Virus record (IMG/VR): IMGVR_UViG_3300003324_000105
Span: 1-46,684 of that record
Strand: one strand, 5' to 3'
Source: a virus
DNA: 46,684 bases
In this document: piece by piece, positions 15,261-24,427 of the stretch
How the letters are laid out: each line of letters opens with the position of its first letter
Position numbering within the stretch: the first letter of the stretch is position 1
Program-made: the position numbers and the translations under genes
Notes under the pieces: generated by a model
The model's database searches: none
Told to the model about the DNA's origin: nothing
Seen by the model: only the letters and a program-made list of their open reading frames with translations

Positions 15261-15275
15261 AGGAGTACTGATCCA

Positions 15276-16457
15276 ATGCCCGCTTCCATGACCACGGTAG
15301 ACGCTCTGTTGAAGGAGGTTTACGCTCTACGTCTCGAGGACCAGCTCCAATCGGAGACGGTCGCTGTGAAGCGGATCGAGCGAACCTCTGACGGAGTCGT
15401 CAATACCGTTGGTGGTCGATACGTCGATTTCCCGATCCGAGTCACTCGGAACTCGGGTATCGGGTCCCGAAACGAGAACGAGCAGTTGCCCGACGCTGGC
15501 AACGCTGGTTACGCAGCGGTCCATGTTCCGCTCCGTTACCAGTACGGTCGAGTTCGTTTCACTGGTCAGGTCATGACCCTGGCAGACTCCAACTACCAAG
15601 CCTTCGCCTCGGCGATGGACAATGAGATGGAGTACTTGAAGGATGACCTCGCCAAGGACTCCAACTTCCAGGCGTACAGTGATGGTTCCGGCCTTCGAGC
15701 CACCATCACCGACGCCTCCGCCACCGCAGTTCACACGGTGGACAACGCTCAGTACCTCGACATCAACATGGTTGTCGACATTCTCGTGAAGGCGAACGGA
15801 ACCGTCCTCTCAGCAAAGAGGACAATTACCGACATCAACGGTCTCACGGTGACCTTCGATGCAGCCTTCACCACGGTTGCCAACACTCACGGTATCTACC
15901 GTTACGGCAACTACAACCGTGAAATCTCGGGTCTCGGACTTATGCTGGACAATACCGCTGCCTTGCATGGTCTGAACCCGGCCACTCAGCGGAAGTGGGC
16001 AGCGTATGTCGACTCCAACGCTGGAGCCAACCGTGCCCTGTCTGAGGGTCTGATGATTACCGGAGTCGACTCGATCCGCCGAAATGGTGGAAAGGTCTCG
16101 GTGATCTTGACCAGTCTCGGTGTTCGTCGTGCGTACTTCAACTTGCTCACGCAGCAGCGTCGCTACGTGGACACGAAGGAGTTCGCTGGCGGATTCCAGG
16201 GACTCGCCTTCAACTACGGAACCGAGATTCCTGTCGTTGAGGACGTCGATGCCACCCCGAATCAGATGAAGCTCCTCGAAGAGGACAAGATCAAGATTTT
16301 CCGGGACAAGGAGTGGCATTGGGCTGACGACGACGGTACCGTGCTCAAGTGGGTGCGGGACTTCGATGCCTGGGAGGGCATCATGCGTCAGTACTCCGAA
16401 TGGGGTACCACTCAGCGAAACGCCCACGGAGTCATCAAGGACATCACCGAGGGCTAG
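15276..16457 (+). CDS. Major capsid protein
   Basis: The 393-aa product is the likely HK97-fold shell subunit. Supporting features are an N-terminal helix, a beta hairpin/E-loop region (VKRIERTSDGVVNTVGGRYV, DFPIRVTRNSG), the spine-helix-like FASAMDNEMEYLKDDLAKDS, an A-domain rich in small residues, and the C-terminal VILTSLGVRRAYFNLL, FEIPV-like GTEIPVVEDVDATPN and IKIFRDKEWHWAD. ATG 15276 has AAAGGAG upstream. It follows the scaffold and precedes the adaptor genes. Its codon use is visibly more GC-rich at third positions than its neighbours, as expected for a highly expressed gene. Confidence 0.9.
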   Translation: MPASMTTVDALLKEVYALRLEDQLQSETVAVKRIERTSDGVVNTVGGRYVDFPIRVTRNSGIGSRNENEQLPDAGNAGYAAVHVPLRYQYGRVRFTGQVMTLADSNYQAFASAMDNEMEYLKDDLAKDSNFQAYSDGSGLRATITDASATAVHTVDNAQYLDINMVVDILVKANGTVLSAKRTITDINGLTVTFDAAFTTVANTHGIYRYGNYNREISGLGLMLDNTAALHGLNPATQRKWAAYVDSNAGANRALSEGLMITGVDSIRRNGGKVSVILTSLGVRRAYFNLLTQQRRYVDTKEFAGGFQGLAFNYGTEIPVVEDVDATPNQMKLLEEDKIKIFRDKEWHWADDDGTVLKWVRDFDAWEGIMRQYSEWGTTQRNAHGVIKDITEG

Positions 16458-16460
16458 TAA

Positions 16461-16955
16461 TTGTCCTCTGATCCTCTGCTCCAACAGCGGAAACTCATCA
16501 ATGTGGGGGGTGTCCTGGTCGAGCAGGATGCCCTCCGCATTGCTGAGCGCATTCATGAATACGACCCCAACTTGAAGGTCGTATTTCTCAATGATGCTGC
16601 AAGGTCGGTTTCCGAGCCGCCTTACAAGATTGTTGAGAGGTGCAAAGATGGAGTCGAACGACCTGTCCTTTCTTGCTGGAAACTCGACGAAACCGTGTTC
16701 CAAAAGCTGTTTCTCGCTGATACTGCTCGATGGGACGTTTCTGGCAGGCTTGATGGTATTAACAGTCAAGCTCGTCAGGCTCAGAACCGGCGGTACAAGG
16801 AACAACGAGATGAGGCGAAGGAGATAGTTACTACTGTTCTCAAATCGCCGAAATCCAACTACACTGTCCCAGAGACGGTTGTGAAGGGTGAACGAGGTGA
16901 AGAGGGCAAGAAGATCACGTTCAGCGATACTCCGCATGATCCAAGAGGTCGCTAA
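16461..16955 (+). CDS. Hypothetical structural-region protein
   Basis: The 164-aa product starts at TTG 16461, just after the capsid gene, with only a weak ribosome site. The N-terminal half is mixed alpha/beta (NVGGVLVEQDALRIAERIHE, NLKVVFLNDAA). A basic helix with RQAQNRRYKEQRDEAKEIV lies in the middle, and the end is charged. The TAATG overlap with the next gene couples it to the adaptor. Its position suggests a head or connector protein. No family is recognised. Confidence 0.7.
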   Translation: MSSDPLLQQRKLINVGGVLVEQDALRIAERIHEYDPNLKVVFLNDAARSVSEPPYKIVERCKDGVERPVLSCWKLDETVFQKLFLADTARWDVSGRLDGINSQARQAQNRRYKEQRDEAKEIVTTVLKSPKSNYTVPETVVKGERGEEGKKITFSDTPHDPRGR

Positions 16956-17590
16956 TGGCGAGAACATTACAGAACGTCGCTGACAGAGTAAGAACTCTAG
17001 CTGGCGATTTGTCTGGAGTGATGATTACTGATCCCATCATCACTCGATGGGTGAATGACGCTCAGCTTGATGTGCTCCGTAAGACTGAGTCAGCCAAAGC
17101 GGACGTCTCAGTCATCTCAGTCGCTAACACCTTCCGTTACCCTGTAGCTGGTGGCTTCCTCTATGTTGACGCTATCTACTACAACGGCACTCTGTTGTGG
17201 AGACGCTCCAAGAGGGAAATTGACTATCAAGATCGCTACCGTCAGGCGACTACAACATCAGGAACTCCAGCCTACTACTGGCTAGAGGCTGATGCTGTTT
17301 GTCTATACCCGACTCCTCAGGTCAGTGGAGATACCGTAACTGTTACGAGGATTCCTCGTCCAGTTGATTTGGTGAATCTCACTGATGTTCTTACAATCTC
17401 CGATGACCAACTTGAGCTGATTGTTGAGCGTTGTCTCCAAAAGGCCAAGGAAATGGAGGAGGATTACACCGCCGCTTCGTGGTTCAAGGCTCAATACAAA
17501 GAGGAAACTGCTGAGTCTGCCTTTGAAGAGTCTATGCGTGGAACTGACTCTTATCCGGTAGTCCGTGATGCTCCGGGGGAGAATTGGTAA
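16955..17590 (+). CDS. Head-tail adaptor protein
   Basis: The 211-aa product fits the adaptor that sits beneath the portal in podoviruses. It has an N-terminal helix bundle (ADRVRTLAGD, IITRWVNDAQLDVLRKTE), a central beta section with FRYPVAGGFLYVDAIYYNG and AYYWLEADAVCLYPTP, and C-terminal helices (LELIVERCLQKAKEMEED, SWFKAQYKEETAESAFEES). This order is typical of gp4/gp11-like adaptors in metagenomic podoviruses. ATG 16955 shares one base with the previous stop. It is followed by fibre and nozzle genes, which supports the call. Confidence 0.75.
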   Translation: MARTLQNVADRVRTLAGDLSGVMITDPIITRWVNDAQLDVLRKTESAKADVSVISVANTFRYPVAGGFLYVDAIYYNGTLLWRRSKREIDYQDRYRQATTTSGTPAYYWLEADAVCLYPTPQVSGDTVTVTRIPRPVDLVNLTDVLTISDDQLELIVERCLQKAKEMEEDYTAASWFKAQYKEETAESAFEESMRGTDSYPVVRDAPGENW

Positions 17591-18301
17591 ATGGCAACTA
17601 ATACTCCTCGACTTGGTCTCCGTAAGCCTGGTGGGGCAGACAACGTCACTGTTTTGACGGACCTTGACAACAATTACGACATCCTCGATCGAGCTGTTCT
17701 CGTTGCTGTTGGTACAGAGCGGGCTGTTGTAACGGGTGGTATTGATGTCTCTGGAGGTCCAACAGGATACGGCAGTGGTGAGATCCGCTTTCCAACAGTT
17801 GGAGCCGGTGATATTGGTATTTACTCTATGTCAACAGGTGCTCCTGGAATGCGATTTGAGTTTCGAGGAGTTGGCAACACCGGATTCTGGCTCTGGGCCA
17901 ATGGTGCAAACGCAGCGACTGTTCGTATGCAACTCAATACCACAGGACAGTTGGCAGTAACAGGCACTCAGCATGGGTTTGGAACAGGAGCTAATGGGGC
18001 AGCAGGCTCGTTTGCCTCCATTGGAGACTTTGCTGATCCCAACAATGTTTACTACCGTGCTGCCGGTACTAACGCCAATATTGGTCTCGTTGTTCAGTCT
18101 AAGGGTACGGGTGAGGCTAGCCTAGCTGCTGGAGACGGAACCGCTAAGGTTAGAGTCTCTAATGGTGGATTGGGGTTCTACGGAACGGCTCCCTCTGTCA
18201 AGCAGACCATCACTGGGAGTCGAGGCGGAAATGCTGCCCTTCAATCTCTGATAAATAACCTCGTCTTTATGGGGTTAATGATAGACGGAACAACGGCGTA
18301 A
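17591..18301 (+). CDS. Tail fibre-like structural protein
   Basis: The 236-aa product has an N-terminus of NTPRLGLRKPGGADNVTVLT and DLDNNYDILD, seen in many actinophage fibre proteins. A Gly/Thr/Ala-rich beta body follows, then a C-terminal APSVKQTITGSRGGNAALQS plus hydrophobic end, a motif recurring at the end of phage surface proteins. It probably forms trimeric fibres or spikes. ATG 17591 follows the adaptor stop directly. Confidence 0.75.
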   Translation: MATNTPRLGLRKPGGADNVTVLTDLDNNYDILDRAVLVAVGTERAVVTGGIDVSGGPTGYGSGEIRFPTVGAGDIGIYSMSTGAPGMRFEFRGVGNTGFWLWANGANAATVRMQLNTTGQLAVTGTQHGFGTGANGAAGSFASIGDFADPNNVYYRAAGTNANIGLVVQSKGTGEASLAAGDGTAKVRVSNGGLGFYGTAPSVKQTITGSRGGNAALQSLINNLVFMGLMIDGTTA

Positions 18302-18501
18302 TGGACCCCGAGGAAGCATTCGGACTTCTCAAGGTGATTGGCAGATTAAGTGCAAATCTTGATGCTGCGATCCAAGAGAACATTCAATTAAAAGTAGCCC
18401 TTAAGGAGGCTCGAAATGGAGTGGATTCCGGCGAAGTGGTTCACTCCGACCAACGGGAGGCAGATCACTCTGGCGGTGATACACCGGATGGAGGCTCCTG
18501 A
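18301..18501 (+). CDS. Small coiled protein overlapping the amidase
   Basis: The 66-aa product has residues 5-40 as a helix with heptad-like leucines (FGLLKVIGRLSANLDAAIQE and onward). Its acidic tail overlaps the first 86 bp of the amidase gene in another frame. ATG 18301 shares a base with the previous stop (TAATG). It contains the ribosome site AAGGAGG for the amidase. It may be a small regulator or simply couple translation. The family is not recognised. Confidence 0.6.
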   Translation: MDPEEAFGLLKVIGRLSANLDAAIQENIQLKVALKEARNGVDSGEVVHSDQREADHSGGDTPDGGS

Positions 18502-19282
18502 CAAGCCGAATACGGCAGAGGGAACGGCTCATTTCTTTCAGAACCTACCAGCGAACAGGAAGGCAAGTGCTCATCGCTGCTATGACTCTGATTCTGTTGT
18601 TCAGTGTGTGCTTGATAAGGACGTAGCTTATCATGCTCCAGGAGCCAACCACAACGGACTTGGATACGAGCTCGCCGGCTACTCTAAGGACGATGACTGG
18701 TCCCATTCAACTATCGAGTCAATGTTGCGAAACGTGGCTCATGATGTCGCCGAGGCAGCGGCTACTTACAAATTTCCGCTTATTTGGAGAACTGCCAACG
18801 ACCTCAAGCGAGGACTCACCTTTGGGGTGACAAGCCATGTGGAGATTACGAACGCATGGCACCTTACCGACCACACAGACCCTGGACCGAGTTTTCCAAT
18901 CGGTCGATTCATGGAGCTTTGTGGAGCTACGCCCTTCGCTCATGAAGCTCCTGCCTCTGTAGCTACAGCAGTTGGATACGATGGGAGAATAGACGTGGAC
19001 ATCAATGGGACCGCTCACATGGCAACTCTCATGGCACGAGACTGTGGCATGGGAGATGTTGGTTGGTACGAGTTGACGGCTGACGGTGGGATTCAGGCAA
19101 AGGGTGGTGCTCCACTCCCATTCGATGGGATTCCCTTCTCGTATCCTGGGCTTCCTCAGAATGTCAGGAATGCTTTTAGGGTGTTCTTTGGTCTAAGTCC
19201 AAGTCCGAGTGGTCGTGGGTGGATTGAGTGGTCTCATGATGGTGCTCACTACGAGTTCATTCCCAATCGACCGAATCCGTAA
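18416..19282 (+). CDS. N-acetylmuramoyl-L-alanine amidase (endolysin)
   Basis: The 288-aa product cleaves the bond between muramic acid and the stem peptide. The N-terminal Amidase_2/PGRP domain spans about residues 1-170: VIHRM with zinc ligand H23, YHAPGANHNGLGYELAG (72-88), H141 in SHVEI, and D155 in HTDPGPSFP, the last being a hallmark of actinophage amidases. Residues 185-288 form a separate C-terminal region with VDVDINGTAH and GWIEWSHDGAHYEF, perhaps a wall-binding domain. AAGGAGG lies 6 bases before ATG 18416. Its site among tail genes suggests it could serve either at lysis or as part of the virion. Confidence 0.9.
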   Translation: MEWIPAKWFTPTNGRQITLAVIHRMEAPDKPNTAEGTAHFFQNLPANRKASAHRCYDSDSVVQCVLDKDVAYHAPGANHNGLGYELAGYSKDDDWSHSTIESMLRNVAHDVAEAAATYKFPLIWRTANDLKRGLTFGVTSHVEITNAWHLTDHTDPGPSFPIGRFMELCGATPFAHEAPASVATAVGYDGRIDVDINGTAHMATLMARDCGMGDVGWYELTADGGIQAKGGAPLPFDGIPFSYPGLPQNVRNAFRVFFGLSPSPSGRGWIEWSHDGAHYEFIPNRPNP

Positions 19283-20766
19283 TGCCTGAAACGCTCATCA
19301 AGGTCAATAGGTTCTCAGGACTTAACAATCGGGATGCCGCTGGTCGAATTCAGGATTCCGAGTTGATGGAGTGTCAGAACTTCGATCTTGGCCGAGCGGG
19401 TGAGTTAATTCGACGGACTGGTATTAACCAGTTAATCTCTGGCGTTGGTGCTAGTGGAAATGTCTACCTCCTAGGACTCTTTCAAACTAGCACGGTTAGT
19501 CAGATTCTCTTTCGAGTTGGCGTACAGTTGTATTACTACGATGGAAATAATTTCACTCTCATTGGAACATACAACAACATGGAGCAGGGAGTTCAGTACG
19601 CTGACAAGTTCTACATCGTTCGGCGTGACGATGTAATACTCCAATGGGATGGAGCTGCTCTTACCACCATTCCAACCAGTCCCTCTGGGACGACATGCCG
19701 TATTTACAAAGATCGCATGTTCGTCTCGAATTCCTTTGGTCCATTCCCGTCTCGAGTTTATTACTCGAAGGTTGCTGATTTCTCTACGGCTGGGTGGAAC
19801 GCACTCGGCTCCTTTGTTGATGTGCAACCTGGCGATGGAGATGTTGTAGTTGCCTTTGCTCTGTTGCAGGACAATTTCATCATCTTCAAGGCTTTCTCAA
19901 CTTGGATTCTCTACGTTGCACCTGATGTGACTGCTTGGCAACTTCGGAATGCGAGTCCAGAGATTGGTTGTACGTCAAAGTATACCCCTCGGGAAATAGA
20001 GGGTTTTCTCTATTTCGTAGGCCCCCGAGGGGTATATAAAACTGACGGAAGTACCTTCGACGAGATTTCGACAGCAGTTCATCCGATCTTTCGTCAACAG
20101 GTTGTTGCTCCAACTACACTCAATCAGACGTGTGCAGCTTGGTGGGAGGACAAGTATATCGTTCTCTTCCAGTCTTTTGCTGTTCCTCCGACATGGGGTT
20201 CTTGGGCAACTCTGACTTGGGACCAGTTAGCAAACCAACCATGGGACTCTGCTAACGCCACATATACCTGGCTAGTCTATCACCTTCGTTCAGGAGCTTG
20301 GACTCACTGGAAACTTGGTGATGCGAGCATGGTCCCATACACGTTTACGGAGGTACGTGGTCCGTCAGGTCTCAAAGGTTTGTACCTTGGGTCTCGAAAC
20401 GGGGATGGTAAACTCTTTCGGTATGGAGACGCAATCTATGCCGACAATGGGTTTGATTACCTCGGAATTATCGAGACTAAAGACTTTGACTTTGGAGAGC
20501 CCACCTTCGCAAAACGTGCTCGTTGGATGACGGTGGAGTCAGATGGTCCTGTGTTCCTCCAAGCTGCTCACATAGCGGATGAGAATGAACAGGCTACTAC
20601 GCCGTATCTTCTCATGCCTAGTGGTAGATCTACTCGAAAGTTCGCTGGACCTGGGTTCTGTAGGACGTGGAGAGTTCGAGTAACCTCATCCGGTCCGTCA
20701 GCACAAACACTCTACGGGATTGAACTGAGTGTAATTCCGAAGAAAGTAACGGTTGGTGCTGTCTGA
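19282..20766 (+). CDS. Tail nozzle / tail tube B-like protein
   Basis: The 494-aa product is almost entirely beta. It opens with RFSGLNNRDAAGRIQDSELM and ECQNFDLGRAGELIRRTGIN, the standard start of podoviral nozzle proteins (T7 gp12/P22 gp10-like), which bind the adaptor and close the DNA exit. The body shows propeller-like repeats with conserved DGAAL-type turns, YKDRMFVSNS and GPRGVYKTDG. ATG 19282 overlaps the amidase stop. Within the gene, 19981-20036 carries a nested perfect inverted repeat (see separate entry). Confidence 0.85.
   Translation: MPETLIKVNRFSGLNNRDAAGRIQDSELMECQNFDLGRAGELIRRTGINQLISGVGASGNVYLLGLFQTSTVSQILFRVGVQLYYYDGNNFTLIGTYNNMEQGVQYADKFYIVRRDDVILQWDGAALTTIPTSPSGTTCRIYKDRMFVSNSFGPFPSRVYYSKVADFSTAGWNALGSFVDVQPGDGDVVVAFALLQDNFIIFKAFSTWILYVAPDVTAWQLRNASPEIGCTSKYTPREIEGFLYFVGPRGVYKTDGSTFDEISTAVHPIFRQQVVAPTTLNQTCAAWWEDKYIVLFQSFAVPPTWGSWATLTWDQLANQPWDSANATYTWLVYHLRSGAWTHWKLGDASMVPYTFTEVRGPSGLKGLYLGSRNGDGKLFRYGDAIYADNGFDYLGIIETKDFDFGEPTFAKRARWMTVESDGPVFLQAAHIADENEQATTPYLLMPSGRSTRKFAGPGFCRTWRVRVTSSGPSAQTLYGIELSVIPKKVTVGAV
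19981..20036. repeat. Nested inverted repeat inside the nozzle gene
   Basis: TATACCCCTCGGG (19981-19993) and CCCGAGGGGTATA (20024-20036) are perfect 13-bp reverse complements. Immediately inside, AAATAGAG (19994-20001) and CTCTATTT (20008-20015) form 8 more pairs around a GGTTTT loop, with an 8-base bulge (20016-20023) on one side. The mRNA would form a stem of 21 pairs in the middle of a coding region. Its function is unknown. Confidence 0.85.
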
Positions 20767-21095
20767 TGCAGTTCAATTTTCGACCAATTCCTCAAGACCC
20801 CGAGCAGCTTACAGGCTGGCTTCGTGAGACCGTTCGAGAGATTCAGAACCAGCTACAGGGATTGGACACAGAGAAGAAGGGCACGGCACTTGTCACTGGC
20901 AATGCCTCGATTGTGACTGGACTCACGAAGGTGACGAGTGTGGCTGCTGGTCTTTATGACGATCCAATGGCGGGGGCAGCAGTAGTCTCAGCAAGACCGT
21001 CAGGTGGAAGCGCCATTCTTCGAGTGTTTACCTCTGCTTTCGCTCTTTCAACAACTCCAATAAATGTGTGGTGGATAGCCTACGGCATCCCCTGA
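20766..21095 (+). CDS. Hypothetical virion-region protein
   Basis: The 109-aa product has an N-terminal helix with PQDPEQLTGWLRETVREIQN, typical of small phage neck or tail proteins that dock by a coiled coil. A beta-rich C-terminal domain rich in Ala, Val and Thr follows, ending in PINVWWIAYGIP. ATG 20766 overlaps the nozzle stop by one base. It may decorate the tail, but the role is inferred from position. Confidence 0.7.
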   Translation: MQFNFRPIPQDPEQLTGWLRETVREIQNQLQGLDTEKKGTALVTGNASIVTGLTKVTSVAAGLYDDPMAGAAVVSARPSGGSAILRVFTSAFALSTTPINVWWIAYGIP

Positions 21096-21113
21096 TCGGG
21101 TAAGGTGAGAACA

Positions 21114-21590
21114 ATGGCGATGTTCAACAAGAAAGCGATTGAGCGTCGTCTCGGGATGCAGGACTCCCGAGGCCCTCAGGGTATTATGTCTCGTGGTGCC
21201 AACGTGTATAACGGTGGTACTCCTCAGGCACAATCCGGTGGCGGTCCTCAATTCGGTCGTCCATCCAACCAGTCCGGTCAAGCTCCTCAAGCTGGTGGTG
21301 AGGATGCGGGAGCTTTGTCTCCCTCTCTTACTACACTCCTAGGGTCTCTTCCGCCGCAGGCTGCTGGTCCCCCCTCAATGGCGGCGGCGGGAGGGGCTCC
21401 ACTACCTCCTGGGATAGCCTCACAAGCTGGCATTCCAGGTGGACTTCCTGGAGGACTTCCTCCAACTGGAGCGCCGGTTCCCCCTGGTGCTGGACTTGGT
21501 CAGCAGGGTGGCTCTGATCCGACTCAGATGGCTGCCATAATGGCTATTCTCCAGAAGAGATATGGGGGAGGGGCTGGTGGCGGATACTGA
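21114..21590 (+). CDS. Gly/Pro-rich virion-region protein
   Basis: The 158-aa product is mostly low complexity (Gly, Pro, Gln, Ala) between a basic N-terminal helix (FNKKAIERRLGMQ) and a C-terminal helix (TQMAAIMAILQKRYG). ATG 21114 is preferred to GTG 21105, because AAGGTGAG sits just before it. It begins the run of Gln/Ala-rich genes 21114-24410 that probably encode internal virion proteins. No family is recognised. Confidence 0.65.
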   Translation: MAMFNKKAIERRLGMQDSRGPQGIMSRGANVYNGGTPQAQSGGGPQFGRPSNQSGQAPQAGGEDAGALSPSLTTLLGSLPPQAAGPPSMAAAGGAPLPPGIASQAGIPGGLPGGLPPTGAPVPPGAGLGQQGGSDPTQMAAIMAILQKRYGGGAGGGY

Positions 21591-22620
21591 TACCTCCAAC
21601 ATCACTGACATTCTCAGGAAGAAGTGGTTTCCTGACTGGCCTGCTAGCACATCTCTGACGCCGACTTACTCTGGTGGAGATGTCGTGGGAAGTTATGCTC
21701 CATTGTCGCTTCCCGCTGTCAGTACTCCAGCAGATGCTAATAAGCCGTCTGCGCCTACTCCTGCTGTTGCAACTCCGGTGACACCTGCTGATCCTACAAA
21801 GCCGTCTACTCCCCAGACGTCGAGTGTATCCCCTACTGGTCTCGATCAGTACGGGTACTACGATCCTGACTACGATTCGGCTATGAACTCGTTTACGGCT
21901 CAGGAGAATGCAGCAAACAGTGCATACACTCAAGGGTTGGTGAACCTTCAAGGTCAGTTTGATGTTCCCCTAGCTCAGCTATCAGCGCAGAGGTCTGATG
22001 ATTTGGACACTCTTGCTGCACAGATGGCTCAGCAGGGAATCCTTCGATCGAGTAACAACCTGGTTGGACAAGGCAGATTGGAGAACAACTACCAAACTGC
22101 CTTCGGGAACATCGCTCAGCAGATTCAGCAGGGCCAGCAAGGACTTGAGCAGAATCGTCTGAACATCTTGCAGCAGATTCTCCAAGGTCGCAACCAGGCT
22201 GACACTGCTCACGCTGCCTTTGTCGCCAATAAGGAGCAGGAACGAGCACAGGCTATCGCTCAGGCTGCTGCGGCTGCTGAGGCTCAGCGGAAGCAGGATG
22301 AAGTCAATGCTCAGTTGCAAGCTCAGGCTCAGGCTGCACAGCAGGCGTACCAGCAGGCGAACACCCCTCAAGTGACTCCCACTGGACAGATAGCACCGCC
22401 TCCTGCTCAACCGAATGGGTGGGGTTTCACTCCAACATTTGACCAGCCGACGATGACAGAATGGGGACAAACTACTGGAGCGACCTGGGGTCAACCCCCT
22501 CAACCCCCGCCCCCTGTAGTTTCTCCTCCACCCATGTCATATCCGTCTGCTCCTTCTGAGTGGAATAATGTTCCTGCTGGTTGGTTTGCTGACATTAACA
22601 AGCCTCTATGGTGGTCGTGA
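21577..22620 (+). CDS. Gln/Ala-rich helical protein, probable internal virion protein
   Basis: The 347-aa product has a short folded N-terminus (DTSNITDILRKKWFPDW), a Pro/Thr-rich linker, and a long helical middle (about residues 95-260) dominated by Gln, Ala, Asn and Leu. It ends in a Pro/Trp-rich tail. The composition is like ejection proteins stored in podovirus heads. GTG 21577 is chosen because GGGGGAGG (21564-21571) precedes it well; ATG 21562 would place that site inside the gene. It overlaps the previous gene by 14 bp. Confidence 0.65.
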   Translation: MADTDTSNITDILRKKWFPDWPASTSLTPTYSGGDVVGSYAPLSLPAVSTPADANKPSAPTPAVATPVTPADPTKPSTPQTSSVSPTGLDQYGYYDPDYDSAMNSFTAQENAANSAYTQGLVNLQGQFDVPLAQLSAQRSDDLDTLAAQMAQQGILRSSNNLVGQGRLENNYQTAFGNIAQQIQQGQQGLEQNRLNILQQILQGRNQADTAHAAFVANKEQERAQAIAQAAAAAEAQRKQDEVNAQLQAQAQAAQQAYQQANTPQVTPTGQIAPPPAQPNGWGFTPTFDQPTMTEWGQTTGATWGQPPQPPPPVVSPPPMSYPSAPSEWNNVPAGWFADINKPLWWS

Positions 22621-22634
22621 GAGTGGTGAGATAA

Positions 22635-24410
22635 ATGGCAGGAATTAACATTCTCGATCCTGACTATTGGAAGAAGCTACTCTCTGTTGGTCAGGCAGCA
22701 GGGTCCCCTCCACCAAGCATTGGGGTTACCGGTAACCCAAATCTCACTTTGCAGGGACCTCCTACTTCTCCAGTTCCGTCTACTCCGACTATTGGTGCTC
22801 CATATGGGATTGCCGCTCCTCCTAGTGCTCCGTACGGAATTGCTGCTCCTCCTCCGCCTCCAGCAGCCCCATATGGCATAGCTGCTCCCCCTGGACCTCA
22901 GTATCCAGGGTTGAAGCCTGGAGGCTCTGTTCAGACTTGGCTTCTCCAAGACAAGTTGAACAAGGCTGGAGCTGGCATTGCAACTGATGGTCTCATGGGA
23001 CCTCAGACTAGAGCAGCTATGGCAAAGTACGGGCTCGATGCGAGTGGAAACCCAGTCTCTGTCACTCCGGTACAGTCTGTGCCACCTTCGGGCGGTGGGG
23101 GAACACCCGTACCTGTCCCGGCTAGCGCCCCTGCGGGCAGCCCAGGGGGGTCTAATGACTTCCTGGCGCAACTCGTTGCACAGCTAGGTCCTGCTCCGAG
23201 TATGCCGAGTTTCGATCCTGCTCAAGTGGCGAAGGATCAGATTCAACTCCAGTACGGTCAGCAAGAGGATGCGCTTAAGAATGCTCTAGCGCAACTCGGC
23301 ATCTCGTATGACGCTGGAGTTAAAGAGCAGCAGACGTATGGCAAAGAAGCTGGCGATCGTCTGACTCAAGTGTTCAATGCCTTGGCGAGTGACCTGAATG
23401 CGAATCAAGGAAAGACTCAAGGCTATTACGACACTGCTCAACAAGGCATTGGCTCTGCGTACGATCAAGCTGCTGGCACTCTCCAAAAAACAAACTCGGA
23501 TATCGTCAATAACTTGTTGGCGAACGCAGATCGTTTAGGGATTGCTCAAGGAGCAGGAACTCCACTTTCTAGAATTGAGGAGTTGTATGCTCAGATGGCG
23601 GGGAGTAACGCAAGTCGGAAAGCTACCTCTTTGGCTGGCCTCGACACTGATCGGGCTAATCAGCTTGCTCTGGGACAGTCGCAAATCTCATCGTCTCAAC
23701 GTCAAGGCGCTCAAGCACAGACAGACCTAGCTCAGCAGGTTGAGACCGCTCTGGCGCAGCTTGGGCTACAGAACTCGCAGCAGCAAGGTAACATCTACCA
23801 GCAGCAGGCAAGCCTTGAGAACAACAAGGCGGCAGACCTTAGGAATACTACTGCTCAACTTGCCAACTCACTCTACAACCAACAACGTCAGTCACGACTC
23901 GACCAGCTTGCAGAGTTGATCCAATTGGGGACGCTAGATACTCAGCGTCAGAAGCTGGCTATAGATTCTCAGACTGCACAGAATAGTAGTGCTCTTGATT
24001 GGGCGAAGTTGGCTGAGACCACTCGAGCGGATGACCTCCAGCATCAACTTGATGCGCTCAAGGGCAATCAAATGGATACTCAAACCGCTCTTGACCAAGC
24101 TAAACTCGACCAGTTGAATCTCGGTCCTGGTCCGACGTATGGCAATCAACTCCAGGACTTTCTCCAAACTCCACAAGAGGGGTTGTGGGGAGCTGGTGGA
24201 GCAGGTCCAATCTTCCAGACAGTTGTTAATGACCTCATCAACAAGGCAAACCAGCAGGCGATCAGTCCTGCTGGAGGTAAATCTGGAGTTGATCCCTTCC
24301 AATACGCTCTGAGTCAGTCTCTGAATTTTGGTGCGAACTCAGGGCATCCTGACATCAACATTGCAGGACTCCAGGAGGCCATTCGTAGGTACTACACCGG
24401 GAAGCCATAG
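22635..24410 (+). CDS. Internal virion protein with peptidoglycan-binding domain
   Basis: The 591-aa product has three copies of APYGIAAPP near the N-terminus (residues 55-63, 65-73, 78-86). A probable PG_binding_1 domain follows at 97-135 (VQTWLLQDKLNKAGAGIATD, then GLMGPQTRAAMAKYG). Residues 190-500 are a long Gln/Ala/Asn-rich helical region, and 525-591 are a compact C-terminus. I infer an ejection protein that contacts the cell wall during DNA entry, since muralytic genes follow at 27124 and 27674. ATG 22635 has GAGAGTGGTGAG upstream. The repeats also show at DNA level. Confidence 0.7.
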   Translation: MAGINILDPDYWKKLLSVGQAAGSPPPSIGVTGNPNLTLQGPPTSPVPSTPTIGAPYGIAAPPSAPYGIAAPPPPPAAPYGIAAPPGPQYPGLKPGGSVQTWLLQDKLNKAGAGIATDGLMGPQTRAAMAKYGLDASGNPVSVTPVQSVPPSGGGGTPVPVPASAPAGSPGGSNDFLAQLVAQLGPAPSMPSFDPAQVAKDQIQLQYGQQEDALKNALAQLGISYDAGVKEQQTYGKEAGDRLTQVFNALASDLNANQGKTQGYYDTAQQGIGSAYDQAAGTLQKTNSDIVNNLLANADRLGIAQGAGTPLSRIEELYAQMAGSNASRKATSLAGLDTDRANQLALGQSQISSSQRQGAQAQTDLAQQVETALAQLGLQNSQQQGNIYQQQASLENNKAADLRNTTAQLANSLYNQQRQSRLDQLAELIQLGTLDTQRQKLAIDSQTAQNSSALDWAKLAETTRADDLQHQLDALKGNQMDTQTALDQAKLDQLNLGPGPTYGNQLQDFLQTPQEGLWGAGGAGPIFQTVVNDLINKANQQAISPAGGKSGVDPFQYALSQSLNFGANSGHPDINIAGLQEAIRRYYTGKP

Positions 24411-24427
24411 GAGTCACGGGAGTAATA

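Noticed and set aside
15810-16967. A 385-aa open frame antisense to the capsid gene
   Set aside because: It crosses three well-supported rightward genes and shows no domain; it arises from their codon pattern.
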